Positions 1-11,420 of a stretch of DNA of 64,000 bases are shown piece after piece. Source of the DNA: Paguma larvata (taxonomy: Eukaryota; Chordata; Mammalia; Carnivora; Viverridae); contig CM057828.1 of assembly GCA_030068075.1 (NCBI GenBank), forward strand, positions 116,115,699-116,179,698. Reading direction: 5' to 3'. The notes below the pieces were generated by a model that was not told where the DNA came from, searched no databases, and saw only the letters and a program-made list of their open reading frames with translations. Position 1 is the first letter of the stretch. Each line of letters opens with the position of its first letter. The position numbers and the translations under genes are program-made.

Positions 1-2330
1 AAGGAAAGGTAGGAATGTCTCTAAAGTATTAGACTGACCACAATTGTTTCTATCAAAATGGAGACAGACCAGCCAACAACTCAAAGCAGCAAAGTTCTTA
101 GGTGTTCACTTTGAGTTTCTAACCTCTATAAACTTATGAATCTCCACCCACCCTCAATCAAAGCTTCAATGTACAAAGTCTGTTCTCATTTGATTCAACT
201 TTTGTAAAAGAAAAAAAAAAACCAGTTGTCAGAAAACCTCAAAAATTTAAAAATGATAACTCATAATGGAAAACATCTCAAGTCCACAGATATTTTTGCA
301 GCGAATGCAAGTGTCATCCAGGTTTGGCTACTCGAGACTTCCCCCCAATCTTTGGGATGCTACCCCCAAAACAACTTACTGCAGCAGTAAAATCTGAGCT
401 TGTTCTAAAATTATTCTTCACAAGTCCTCATTATCACACATTACCCAACTGTATAACAGGCCAAAGATATCAAGAAGTGAAAATGGAATCAGATGTGACT
501 TACCAAAGAATGAAACAGCACTGTAGAGGTCACCGGCAAGATCACTATTGACAACCCAAAGCTAAGACATTGTAGTCAGTAATGACTTCCTTGGGGGGGG
601 GGGAAGGAGCAAGGAGAGGCAGCGGGAGGAAGAGGATAGGGATATAAAGCAAGAACTCCTTACAGTATGTGGAGTAGAAGTGCTGATGAAAATGTGACAA
701 ATTAATTCAGAAGTTTTTTTCACTTGTTGAAATAAAATCTAAAGATGCATCTAATGTAAACGGGATGATATGGATGATGATTATAGAATGACCAAAAAAA
801 CAACAAAAAGTGAATTGGAAAATGGACACAAATGAGCCTGTAAATTGAAGAAAGAAATATAGAGCCATTTGCCTTTGATTATTCTTCCACTTTTCAAAGA
901 GACTTCAATGTTATGTTATGTTTTCTATCCCATAAATCAGCCAGGAGGAACAGGGATTCTATTTCTTTTACCACCAGGTCATGGTTTGTTGATGATGGCA
1001 TTACTTATTTTCAGCTGTAGGTTTATTTTCTTTCCCCCAGTTCTATCAAAATTCTTAACTTGGGCATCTTTCCTTTTCTTTATAACACTGAACAAATGAA
1101 TAAAATTAAAAACTCAGCCATCATTATTAAAAGACGTTTAACACAATAAATGAGGTACACTCTGCAAATTGTCCATGTGATTTCTCCTCCCTGGAGGAAA
1201 TGAAAACTGATGCTCAACGCATGTCATTAATAACTCTTAATTCAAAGGCTGATTTCTGTTACTTGAAAGGCTAAGGTTCGTCAGCAGACTCCTAGTCCCG
1301 AGGCTAGCAGACACTGAGCATATTATGAAAGATGACTCACTTGGCAATACCAGATGTGCCACCAAACTCAACAAGGCTTCTGAAGCATGCCACTGGGGAC
1401 TAGAAACAGCCTTCCAGCTTACTGTAATGATAATTTTATTTCCATTAGTTAGAAGAAACCAGACTAAGGAAAAATCTCATAAAAGGTTCTGTTTGCTTGA
1501 ATGTTACCCATTTTCTCATAAAAGAAACCTCTATGTATTACTACCTGACAAGCAATATTTAAAAGGTAATTTTCAAAGTGAACAGACATTAAAGCATTTA
1601 ATAATTATATTTTCCCTATATTTTGATTAATGGTTTGTGTAAATGAATGCCATTTACTTTCCAAACATCAAATTATATATATATATTATCTTCCAGTGGT
1701 TTTTCCTTTTTTAAATGAAAAGTAAGAATTCAAAGGGAAATGAATTTTTAAATTAAGAAGGGTAAAAAGAAGTAGTTCTGACAATAGAAAAACAACGGAA
1801 AAGTAATGAGAAAAATAACACCTGGAGGTAAGAGAAAAACAGATAAAAGAAATTCATAGAGAGAATTTAGGGACCTCAACTTCTAACCTCAACGGAACCA
1901 GGTTTTTTTCTAAAAACGAACCAAAATACATGAGGCAATAATTTCTAGGCACTGGACAACAGGAAGCACAAGGATGCAATCCCCGAAACAAGAGAAACTC
2001 ATGAGGTGAGCCCCATAATTACCCTGGAACTCTGCCTCAGAACAATTTCCAGACTTATAGGAGGGGTTGGAGCCCAAGCAAAGCAAAGCAGTTCTGCTGA
2101 TCCGAGAAGGCAAAGATCAGAGACTGAGGTTGTTGAAGCTGATGAAAGTTGAATGGCTGGGTCCTAAAGCGTACAGAGCTGCCAGCATGTGGGGGAAATG
2201 GACTCAGAAGTCTAAATATATATTTCTCACACGTCCTTTGCCCAGGATTGGGCTGTGCATGCACAGAGCAATACCCAGGGCTTATCAGATGGCTGTTGCT
2301 ACCAGGTTGAGTGCCTAACACAGATAGTAA
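1..2330. other. Unassigned sequence, no named gene or repeat
   Basis: AT-rich unique-looking sequence. I see an 11-G run at 593-603, a short (AT)n near 1673-1686, and open frames up to about 100 codons (for example 1325-1630 +) without recognisable protein features. The only gene-like signal is the candidate minus-strand exon at 504-561. The right part (about 1860-2330) may be the 5' part of the old L1/HAL1 that follows, but I cannot align it with confidence. Confidence 0.5.
504..561 (-). other. Candidate exon, 58 nt, function unknown
   Basis: On the minus strand this segment is preceded by ..gtcttag, with a branch-point-like tactgac further upstream, and followed by the strong donor ctttg|gtaagtca. 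One frame is open across it and would encode residues LWVVNSDLAGDLYSAVSFF plus part of a codon. The polypyrimidine tract is short and interrupted, which weakens the case. I do not recognise the peptide. It lies in a stretch with no recognised repeat. It could equally be a chance pairing of splice-like sites. Confidence 0.2.
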
Positions 2331-2559
2331 GATCAAGCAGTGTTGGGAGATTTTGGCATTCTGGCTCAATCAGATGAGAGAGACTCAGTGACATCATGGT
2401 ATACAATATTGACACTGCTGAAATACTGGAAAGGCCATGTCTTAAGAGAAAGTATCAAAATTTAAAGTAAGCCTTCTACTATCTGCCTTTACAAACTTTA
2501 ACTCATCAAGATCCACAGGGAGACAGAGTTCAGAGATTTGTCGACTTGATTCACTTAGG

Positions 2560-3200
2560 AAACATTTTAGGCTTTCCAAAGATCCGTTCTAACAAAGTAC
2601 TAGACAAAGCTTAACACAAGTCCAACAGGATTATTCAGAAATTAAACTTTGTACAAGACCAAAAATCAATATATTTTGGAGAAAGAAAACAGAATCCAGT
2701 TTCTATGACATATCATTTACAATTTTCAGTATCAGTCAGAATTTACTGACTGTGTACATGTAAAAAAGAGAAAAATGGCTCCCATTGTCAAGAGAAAAAA
2801 TAACCAATACAAACAGACTCTGAGGCCACCAACACGTTGAAATTAGCAGATAAAGACTTTATAACCGCTTTTTAAAAATACATTCAAGCATGTAGGAAAA
2901 AAGTGATCATAATAAGTCAACTGAGGAGGAATATCAGAAGAGAGATGGAAACTGTATGTTAAGCATAGATCTAGAACTGAACATTACAATGACCAAAATG
3001 AAAAATCCACTAGATGAAACATTCACAGCATTGGAGATGGAAGAATAAATGGGTTAGGGAACTTGAAGACCAGTAGAAATGATTTAACAGGAATAACAGA
3101 GTATGAAAAGATTTAAGTAAAAAAATGAACAGTTTCAAGACCCCACGGAACAATATAAAATAGTCTAATATATGTATTATTGGAATCGTAGAAGAAGAAA
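2560..3200 (+). mobile_element. Old L1/HAL1 fragment, ORF1 region
   Basis: The DNA follows the order of an ancient L1 or HAL1 first open reading frame: a segment like ttagcagataaagacttt, then an ..gagatggaaact.. block, then tagaactgaa, gaaaaatccact, ggagatgg and gaacttgaagacc, ending near attggaatcgtagaagaag. Many stops and indels interrupt it, so no protein is encoded. The ORF1-like part is followed within a few hundred bases by ORF2 3'-end sequence. This could be a HAL1 copy next to a separate L1, or one L1 with its middle deleted. Confidence 0.6.
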
Positions 3201-3618
3201 ATTATAAGGTGCCAAATAAATAATAAGAATTAATTAATGAATTTAGTAGCTGTGAATCATACAAGATAAACAAGCAAAAATCAACTATAGTTTTGAACAA
3301 ACTAAAGGGGTCAAAACCCTTTTGACTTTGTCTGAGGTGAACAAATGTTTCTTCGATAAGAAAAAAATAAAATAAAATGCTAGTCACAATAAAAAAAACT
3401 TGAAAGAGTGCACTTCATTATAATTAAATGCTTCTGTTCCTCAAATAGCCTTTTTAAGAAAATTAAAATGCAAACCACAATCTGGAAGGAAGTATTTATG
3501 AAACACGTATCTGGCAAATAATTTGTATCTAGAACATAGAAGAACTCTTACAAATCAGTAATGAAGACAACCTGATAAATGGAGAAAAGATAAGAACAGA
3601 CATCGCACAAAAGGTTTG

Positions 3619-3825
3619 GGGGTGCCTGGGTAGCTCAGTCTGTTAAGCATCTGACTCTTGAGTTTCACTCAGGTCATGATCTAACGGTTTGTGGGTTCAA
3701 ACCCACAAAGCCCATTTGGGGCTCTATGCTGACAGTGAGGAACCTGCTTGGGACTCCCTCTCTTCCTCTCTCTGCCCCTGTCTCTCTCAAAAATAAATAT
3801 AAATAAACTTAAAAAATATTTTTAA
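3619..3825 (+). mobile_element. CAN SINE (SINEC)
   Basis: Full-length copy: tRNA-like head with ggtagctcagt-type A box, ggttcaaacc at the B-box position, CT-rich tract, and tail ending in aaataaatataaataaac. A perfect 10-bp target-site duplication, aaaaggtttg, flanks it at 3609-3618 and 3826-3835. It sits inside the old L1 ORF2 3' region. Confidence 0.93.
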
Positions 3826-4210
3826 AAAAGGTTTGTAAACGGATAATAACCTTAAAAAGATGCCCATCATTGCTAGTCATCAGGAAATGCAAGCTAAAAC
3901 CACAATGAGATCTCAATAGATACTCATTAGAATTTCTATAATCAAAAAAACTAACAATACCAAGCATAGACAAGAATGCAGAGCAACTCAACTCTCGCAC
4001 ATTACAAGTAGGGGTGTAAAATGGTACCATAACTTTAGAAACAATTTGGTAATTTATGACCAAGAGTATTTGCCCAAGGGAAGTAAAGCATATTGTCAAA
4101 ACCATAGCTTGTGCTGAGATTCAGAGTGGCTTTCATCATAGTAGCTCCAAACTGTAACCGACTCAAATGTCCAGAAAAGGTGAACTGTGCTATTTTCATA
4201 AGATGGAACA

Positions 4211-4675
4211 CAGTAGTCCCCTCCTTATCCACAGAAAATTCATTCCAAGACCCGTAGCGGGTGCCTGAAACCATGGATAGTACAAACCTTATATTATACA
4301 GTGTTTTTCTTATACCTACATACCTATTATAAAGTTTTATTTATAAATTATTCACAATAAGAGATTAAACAATAATAATAAAACACAACAATCATAATGA
4401 TATAATAAAAGTTATATGAATGTGGTCTTTCCCTCTCTCTCTCAAAATGTATTACTGAACTGTACTCGCCGTTCTTGGGATGATGTGAGATGATAATGCG
4501 CCTACGTGATGAGATGAAGTGAAGTGAATGACGAGGCATCACGGTGTAAAATCAGGCTACTACTGACCTGACACCAGGTCAGACGGAGGATCATCTGCTT
4601 CTGGACCGTGGTTGACTGTGGGTAACTGAAACCCCAGAAAGCATGACTACAGAAGGCGGAACAACTATACTACTG
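4211..4675 (+). mobile_element. Tigger-type (pogo/mariner) DNA transposon, non-autonomous
   Basis: The left end cagtagtcccctccttatcc matches Tigger-type ends. The right end gives tactactg, the inverted partner of cagtagt. The interior carries the familiar ..gtgcctgaaaccatggatag.. block, aagttatatgaatgtggtc, and a closing ..gactgtgggtaactgaaacc.. block. About 465 bp with no transposase frame, so an internally deleted copy. The flanking TA expected of this superfamily is no longer intact. It abuts an MLT1-type LTR directly on the right. Confidence 0.82.
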
Positions 4676-5027
4676 CCTTAGTCTGTTCGGGCTGCTATAG
4701 CAGAACAGGCTCGAAAACAACAGAAATGTATTTCTTATCGTTCTGGAGGCTGGGAAGTCCAAGGTCAGAGCACTGGGCAGATTCTGTTTCTGGTGAGAAA
4801 CTGTTTCCTGGTTCAAGGACCACCTTCTTTTCATTGCAACCTCACACTGTAGGAAGGGATGGGGCAATAAAGCTCTCAGGGCCTCTTTTAGAAAATCACT
4901 AATCCCATTCATGAGGATTCAACCCTTATGATCTAATTCCCTCCCACAGTTCCTCCTCTTAATACCTACCGCCACATTTGGGGATTAGGTGAATTGCGGG
5001 GAGGGGTCAAAAAACATTCAGTCTATA
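4676..5027 (-). mobile_element. MLT1-type LTR (ERVL-MaLR), solo
   Basis: Read on the minus strand this is a solo mammalian-apparent LTR retrotransposon LTR. It opens with tgctatagactgaatg, contains the ..aggtcatgagggtgg..-like and ..catgaatgggatta.. landmarks, and ends in the block that reads gcagcccgaacagacta. Length is about 350 bp. No internal retroviral sequence is attached. It lies between the Tigger copy and the resumption of the old L1 at 5028. Confidence 0.78.
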
Positions 5028-5517
5028 GCAACCACTCAGCAATTAAAAGGAACAAACTATTGATACGTGTCATAAAAGTGATGGCTCTCAAAAGCTTAAT
5101 ACTGACTAAAAGAAGCCAGACACAGCTGAATATGTGACTCCAGTGATATGATGCTCTAAAACGGGGAAAATCCATCATGCTAGAAATCAGATCAGTAGTT
5201 GCTAGGGGTGAGAAAAGGCAGTAGACTGACTGAAACTCTACAAGAAAGAACTTTCTGGGTGATAGAAACATTCTATATCTTGATTTAAGGACCTATAGAG
5301 TTGACAAAATTCATTAAATTACACATTTAAAAATAGGCTTTTCATTGTCATCTGTCTCTGCACATTACCTGGCTTCCTAATACCCAAATTATAAGAAAAA
5401 ATCTAGCTGAAGGTTGAATGTGAAACAACATACTAAATATTATCCCTAAATCTCAAAATCCGGACAGATGATTTTAGACGCATGATCATATATATACCTA
5501 CCAATTCAAGAGTAGTA

Positions 5518-5756
5518 CATTTTATACAGCATGGGAACTAAGTCTTGCATATTTGAAAGGTGTTAAGGGAGTAGATCTTAAAAGCTCTGATCTCAAGAAA
5601 AAACAATTTGCAGTCATGTATTGGTGATGGATGTTAACTAGACTTACTGTGGTGATCATTTCACAATTTATACGAATATCAAACCAGCATGTTGTACGCC
5701 TAAAAGTAATATAATGTTCTTTTCAATTATACCTCAGTTAAAGAAAGAAAAAAAAT
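5518..5756 (+). mobile_element. L1 3'-end fragment (L1MA/L1MB type)
   Basis: A 3' UTR-only insertion: ..gagtagatcttaaaag.., tgatggatgttaacta, gtggtgatcatttcaca, atgttgtacgcc, ending with ..acctcagttaaag.. and an A-rich tail. An imperfect target duplication flanks it, ttcaagagtagta at 5505-5517 against tttaagagtagta at 5756-5768. It is a separate, 5'-truncated event and not a continuation of the L1 ending near 5335. Confidence 0.8.
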
Positions 5757-5796
5757 TTAAGAGTAGTATATCTCACTTATTTCTCCCTAGGAAATG

Positions 5797-5829
5797 CTAA
5801 TCAATCAATCAATCGATCGATCGATCAAT
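5797..5829. repeat. (TCAA)n/(TCGA)n simple repeat
   Basis: A run of tetranucleotides that changes from tcaa units to tcga units and back, giving three consecutive atcgatcg-type units. The tcga part is self-complementary and carries CpGs, unusual in otherwise CpG-poor DNA. Confidence 0.85.
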
Positions 5830-6890
5830 GGGAGCGATGTTAATAAAATGGGGAGAGAGAAAAAGCAATCCAAACAAATGTCTATCCTAATTTCAGTCTT
5901 GGTCTCCTTTTTGATGGTTACCGAAGGAGGTCCAATTAGTGTTAGTTCAAATTCATCAACCTGGTCCTAAGGTTCAATGCCAGAAAGGCAGGAGCCTGGT
6001 AAAACGAGGAACAGTAAGCTGTCCTCTGAGCATGGCTCAGACATCCTATGTGAGACAGGCGGCAATGCTTGGAAAGCCACACAAAAACAATTTCAAACTT
6101 GATCGTATTCTGTTTTGTAAATGTAAAATTCTGCTAAAGTTATTACAAAGATAACCTATTGTTCTCTCTTTACACAATCTTGCCGATGAAAGCAATCATT
6201 AAAGATGTCACCAAAAGTTTATAGAAATGAATGTGATTTATACAACATCATAAAGACAATTACTTCATAAGAGATACAGAATAAATATTGAACAGTGACT
6301 GGCTAATATTTACTTCAGATTTTCCAAAAGCCTATAAAAATCCAGTCACTGGTAAAATTTCTTAGTTGTCTTTAAATTTCAAGTTCGTATAAGCCAGTCA
6401 CATCTGGAACTTCACAGAAGCCTGACAAGGTAGAATGCTTTTTTTGAAAGAAATCAAGAAATGTGACGTAAAAAAGAAAACTAAAAATGAGTACTCTTAC
6501 ATCCTGATTATAATCGGGATAAGTAAATTTCATGACTGGCTTGTATTCGCAGATATAATTTTGTTTTTCCTGTGTAACTGTAGATATTGACCCCTCAGGA
6601 CACAGATGTGAAAGCCCTATATTCTTTAGACACAGATTCTAATTTACCCTAATGGTTGCCTATAGCTGTGTTTCTTTCTTTCTTTTTTGTGAAACTCTGT
6701 TATAAGAACATCACTAATGGAAAAACGTGAAGGGAGTGTGATTTAGAGACTAAAAACAAACGCCACCCCCCGGGCAGTTACACAATCCATTTTCTGCATC
6801 CGTATCTTGTCTGAAACAGAAACACATAGGCTTTACACTTTTTAGAAATACTCTGACATATTTGATTGGATACAGTCATCAGTGGGTGAG
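5830..6890. other. Unassigned sequence
   Basis: No repeat family or coding region is recognised. Short open frames such as 5939-6154 (+) show no protein-like features. A small ttctttctttcttttttg pyrimidine stretch lies near 6670-6690. Confidence 0.5.
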
Positions 6891-6894
6891 ATGC

Positions 6895-7020
6895 TATGAT
6901 CCTCTTAGTTTTTTTACAATTGGAGAAACTGAGGCTCAGTGGGGTTAAATGATGTCCCCAAGGTAAGAAAGCTAGAAACTGGCAATACCAAACCTAAAAT
7001 CTAGGATTCCTGAGCTTTAA
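6895..7020 (-). mobile_element. MIR SINE fragment
   Basis: On the plus strand it reads as reverse-complement MIR: ggagaaactgaggctcag, gtggggttaaatga, tgtccccaaggtaagaaagctag, ending near ctaggattcctgagc. This is the conserved core plus part of the tRNA-derived half. Divergence is typical of an old copy. Confidence 0.75.
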
Positions 7021-7049
7021 TCTCTTTCTCTCTCAAATATAGCCAGAAA

Positions 7050-8390
7050 TATCTTAACGGCAAAGATTAAATTGGGAGAGACCTAAAACCCTTATATTAC
7101 CACTCATAGGCTTATAACATGAGGCATGGGGATACCTGCTCGCTACAGGTCCAGTAGTTGAGGAATTTGAGTCCAAAATTAAAAACGAAAGAGTTATTTT
7201 AGCTCATAGAATCTTAATGACTACCAATTTTTTTAACAAACCACCTTTTTTAGGAGAAAAATATTTTATAATAAAGATATAACCACCCAGAGAAGTAAAA
7301 TTAGTAACAGAAGATTTATCTTTTCAGATAATGAACATATGTAAAATGAATCTGAATTTGAACTTGGAGTCTCGCCCCTTCACTCAGCTGTCCTGGATTT
7401 AAGTCAGTTATTTGGCTTTTAGTGGCAGATAGCTTCAGTCTCAGAGAACACACTCAACTTCTCACTGCTGCACCCTAGTGAGCGTGTTAAAAATGCAATA
7501 CATTCACCAAAGCCTGTAAGATCCCTTGGTCTGATCCCTGCAATCTGACCCCACTGACTGATAGGGCTACTTCTGCAATCACTTCTCCCAAGCATGCTTA
7601 ACACAGAGCTTTGGTCTTTGGGGCAGGGCTTTGACTAAATAGCAGTGATGGGTAGAATCAGGCATCCGTGTAAATCCGGTGACATCCTTTGGAATGAAAT
7701 ATGATTCACCAGATTTTCAAAGAAATGTGTTTAGAGAAAGACTGTTTTCTGATGCTGATACAAAGCTACCTATCTTACCTACCACTAAGTTAGCAATAAA
7801 AACTATAAAAGTGATACTTGGGACTCCGGGCTATTGGAAATCAGGAAAACTCACTACAGTGTTGCTAAAGAGTCAACTTTTCTTCTCTCTCTTCTTTTTC
7901 TTTTTGACTCTTTGTAAAATCTAAGCAGACGATAAACAGGAGCCAACATCAGGATAATGATTTATCTACCAACAGCTGCAGACTCTACAGCCACCGTTGG
8001 CACAGAAGGCTTCACTGACATGATCATATCCAGAACGGAATCAGCAATAGAGTCGTTACATTTACAATACAAATAGCAGGCAACGCTTCGCATTTGTGAA
8101 GCGATCTTGGGGAATAGCTATTTTGTCTGCGCCCCTTCGGTTGCACAAATAATCCACTAAACGTGCGTACAACAGTTGTTAATAGTTCAATGATTTGAAA
8201 GACAGCTCTAAAATTTAGAGCTGATTGTGCCAATTGGTTACATAAGAACATAGCTTCAAACAGGGACACAGCAGAGGGATATTTGGGGACAGAAGTCAGA
8301 GTGAGAAATTTATTTCCTTCCTTCTCCCACTGGTCCGTCTTCAATTGTACCCAGTCACTAATTGTCCGCCATCCCTGGTTCAGCAGTGTG
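7050..8390. other. Unassigned sequence
   Basis: No repeat or gene recognised. Open frames at 7419-7604 (-), 7679-7924 (+) and 8024-8344 (-) of 61-106 codons look like chance openings. A pyrimidine tract at 7875-7910 precedes no convincing exon. Confidence 0.5.
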
Positions 8391-8399
8391 TGTTTGTGT

Positions 8400-8540
8400 T
8401 CTACTCAGTGAAACCAATATTTATCAAGTACTTCCTGAGGGCTAAACACAAGGCTACATGCTGAAGATACAAAGATGAACAAGGCACTTCTCCTGATCTT
8501 ACGGAGTTCAAATCTATAAAGGAACTGGTGAGAGAAGCAT
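8400..8540 (-). mobile_element. L2 LINE 3'-end scrap
   Basis: Reads as the reverse complement of an L2 3' end: aatatttatcaagtacttcc, then a ..gctacatgctgaagatacaaagatgaac.. block and ..cttacggagtt... Old and divergent, without boundaries I can fix. Confidence 0.55.
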
Positions 8541-8544
8541 TCAT

Positions 8545-9770
8545 CATTCCAATTTGCTCCCTATATTGCTTCCTCCTGACCTCCCTCCTTGGTTAAGACC
8601 CGCTCTTCACGTCTACTCTCCATCCTTGTCCTCACCTACAGATGTCAGCTCAGGTGCTTTAAAACAGTTCACTGAGAAGTATAAAAATAAAAAAGAAAAT
8701 AAATTAAATTAAAAAAAGAAACCACCCGGATTCTTGACTAGAGGAAGCAGAAATGCTTCCTTCCAGAAAACAGCGATTTAAGCAACCAGGAGAAAATAGC
8801 GTGGCGTGATAAAAGACAGGATAGAAGGCAAGGTGGCAGGGGCGACCCACCCTACACAGTTCTGTTCTAAGCTAAACTTCCAGGCAATCAGCTCAAGACT
8901 GAGTCCTAGGGTCAATGAGTAACTGTGGAGACCTGGAATAATTAGCATCCTGGGGAAACCAGCAGGTGTCAGACCCTTTACCATTCCAAACAACAGGACA
9001 TAAAATATACGAGTTACTTGGAACAAACCTGAAGCCTGCAGTGAAGGGCAAATGTGCTGAAATAATCCCTCTAATTCTACCACGTATCAGTGTGCGTGAT
9101 AGGATAATTCAAGAGGCAACCTGGAAAAGCAAAATATTATGTATTATAGTGGCTGAATTTTATTTTGCCCTAGATAACAGTCTGGCTACTGGTGAGAGGC
9201 CTCCCCATGTTGAAAAATAATTTTGCTTCTGAGAAGAACGAACAATGCATTAGCAGGCTAAATTGGTTTATAGGATGACCAAGTGAATGAAAGCTACGCC
9301 TTGCCCAGTTGCTGCTCTGAGGAGGGACAAGTAGACAGTCACTACACTGACAGCACGTATTCCCCTTTCCTGCTGTCATCATGTTTCCAATGGTCAGGCA
9401 TCTCTGAGTATCCACAGAGACACTTTCAGGCTTCAAGAATAATCAAGAATGGGTAAGAAAAGTACACCGATATTGTCTTTTGTATACAGTAACCGACATT
9501 CAGGTACATTTTTTTTATTTAATTTCTTTAAGCAAGAGGCAAAAATAGGTCACCTGCCTCCTATCTTTTATTCTGCACAATTTAAAATGAAACAGCTAGA
9601 ATCTGAAATATTACCTCGTCTCCTGCCCTTCTTTCAGGTTATTTGCGTAAAATCAAGAGTGAGTTACTACAGCGACTGGATTTAGATCTCAATTCTTAAG
9701 GTTCGAGACAATGTGCTACCACCATTTTACTCTGTTCGAGATGCTGTAATTTTGATAAAGCATAGTAGTA
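8545..9770. other. Unassigned sequence
   Basis: Unique-looking sequence. An A-rich stretch lies at 8678-8712. Open frames of 78-101 codons occur on both strands without protein-like composition. A candidate microexon is noted at 9638-9658. Confidence 0.5.
9638..9658 (+). other. Candidate 21-nt microexon
   Basis: A strong acceptor (ctcctgcccttctttcag at 9620-9637) is followed only 21 nt later by the donor aaga|gtgagttac. The 21 nt are a multiple of three and open in the first frame (VICVKSR), so inclusion would keep a frame. There is no neighbouring exon I can identify, and short donor-like strings are common. Treat as a lead only. Confidence 0.18.
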
Positions 9771-9784
9771 TTTGATTGGCTCTT

Positions 9785-9999
9785 TAAAAATTTTTTTAAC
9801 ATTTATTTATTTTTGAAAGATAGGGAGAGGCAGAGCACGAGTAGGGGAGGGACAGAGAGAGAGACACACAGGGTCCGAAGCAGGCTCAGTCTCTGAGCTG
9901 TCAGCACAGAGCCCGATGTGGGGCTTGAACCCCCAAACCCTGAGATCATGATCTGAGCCGAAGTCAGACACTTACCCAACTGAAGCACCCAGGCACCCC
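9785..9999 (-). mobile_element. CAN SINE
   Basis: Full-length and inverted. The T-rich end is at 9785 and the head ends at caggcacccc (9999). The target-site duplication is ttgattggctctt (9772-9784) against ttgactagctctt (10000-10012), two differences in 13. Confidence 0.92.
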
Positions 10000-10230
10000 T
10001 TGACTAGCTCTTGAAGTGACCACAATAACTCAAGGAATTCATATGTTCCTGCCTTTTGATTTTTTTTTAATGGAGGATGAGCAGAAGCAGCTATTACTAT
10101 AATGTAAAACACTGTGGGTAAAAGTGTCATATGGCTTATTATCCCTCTGGAGAAATCCATTCTAAAAGAGTAAACTCTCCCAACATAACTGTCACTCTGT
10201 CTCATCGTCTGTGATCCAAACTTTTTGCAT

Positions 10231-10441
10231 TATTTTTTTCAAGTTTATTTATTTATTTTGAGAGAAAGCACACTTGACTTGGGGAGGGGCAGAGAGAGAG
10301 GGAGAGAGAGAGAATCCCAAGCAGGCTCCACACTGTCAGCACAGAGCCTGATGCTGGGATCGAACGCATGAGCTGTGAGATCATGACCTGACCTGAAATC
10401 AACAGTCGGAGGCTTGACCACCTGAGCCCCCCAGGCGCCCC
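10231..10441 (-). mobile_element. CAN SINE
   Basis: Inverted full-length copy with tail tttatttatttatttt, purine-rich tract, and head ending in caggcgcccc. The interior ..cacactgtcagcacagagcc.. marks the cctgcttgggattc subtype. A target duplication is not clear. Confidence 0.9.
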
Positions 10442-10705
10442 GTATTTTCTAATTTATTAATTGTGGCATTAGTCACAGTTTTTAATTCTTTAGCCCACTG
10501 TCATGAAGAATAACACAGATGTTTTCCAAATTATATGATGCTTCACAGAGACAATATAAACACATAAGCTCAAAATGAAGAAAGAGGTGTTCCAGTGCTT
10601 AACACTTAGCATGAGAAATATTTCTGGGAGAACTACCCAAAAAGGTCATTTGTTGCCTTGAGTGGTGAACATAAATTTAAGTTCAGGTTTTGTTTCTTTT
10701 TTCTA

Positions 10706-11111
10706 AAAAACAATTTTTAAGAGGGAGGAAGGGGCAGAAGGAGAGACAGAGAATCTTTTTTTTTTTAATTTTTTTTTAACGTTTATTTTTGAGAGACATA
10801 GAGACAGAGCATGAGTAGGGGAAGGGCAGAGAGAGAGGGAGATACAGAATCTGAAGCAGGCTCCAGGCTCTGAGCTGTCAGCACAGAGCCCGACGTGGGG
10901 CTCGAACTCACAGACTATGAGATCATGACCTGAGCTGAAGTCGGCCGCTTAACCAACTGAGCCACCCACGCGCCCCGAGACAGAGAATCTTAAGCAGGCT
11001 CTGTACCCAGCACGGAGCCCGACGAGGGACTCAGTCTCACAACCATGAGATCGTGACCTAAGCCCAAATCAGGAATCCAATGACCAATCAACTGAGCACT
11101 GAGGCACCCCC
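10706..11111 (-). mobile_element. CAN SINE split by a second CAN SINE
   Basis: The outer, older copy is in two parts: tail and purine tract at 10706-10757, then middle and head at 10977-11111 ending in ..gaggcaccccc. It is interrupted at its own sequence gagacagagaatctt by a younger copy in the same orientation. An imperfect gtttctttttt repeat at 10692-10702 and 11119-11129 may be the outer target duplication. Confidence 0.85.
10758..10976 (-). mobile_element. CAN SINE nested inside a CAN SINE
   Basis: Complete copy with head ..ccacccacgcgcccc and tail tttttttttaattttttttt. It is flanked by a perfect 15-bp duplication, gagacagagaatctt (10743-10757 and 10977-10991), which is sequence of the outer element. 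It is closer to the felid consensus than its host, consistent with being younger. Confidence 0.93.
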
Positions 11112-11420
11112 AGATTCGGTTTCTTTTTTAATGATTATGACAATTTGTTTCCTAGTTGCCAATCAACCAATCAATAGGTAAGCATAAATCAATAAATTGG
11201 GCACAGACTATTCCCAGATGCTATGCCAAGCAAAACAAAACAAAATGACAATTCAAAGGTGAGGGAGTATTGAATCATGTTTCCCAACCACCATTCAATG
11301 GACAAGTAAGGCAAATTTTTAGTGTCTTGCACCTTCTTCCCTCACCTCCCTCTATGCCCGAGCTCCCCTTCAGTGCTTTCCTCTCCCTTATTGATGGGTC
11401 TTTAGAAAATATGTAAGTGA

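Larger units (their letters stand above)
3440..5335 (+). mobile_element. Old L1 (L1M/L1ME type) 3' end, broken by three insertions
   Basis: Three pieces read as one decayed ORF2 carboxy-terminal region plus 3' end on the plus strand: 3440-3608, 3836-4210 and 5028-5335. Landmarks are gtatctagaacatag, the ..catcaggaaatgcaagc.. block, aaccacaatgagat, gtaaaatggtacca, then cagcaattaaaaggaac, agaagccagac and ttctatatcttgatt. The gaps are filled by a CAN SINE (3619-3825), a Tigger-like transposon (4211-4675) and an MLT1-type LTR (4676-5027). Host sequence resumes correctly after each, so all three inserted later. No intact reading frame remains. Confidence 0.75.
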
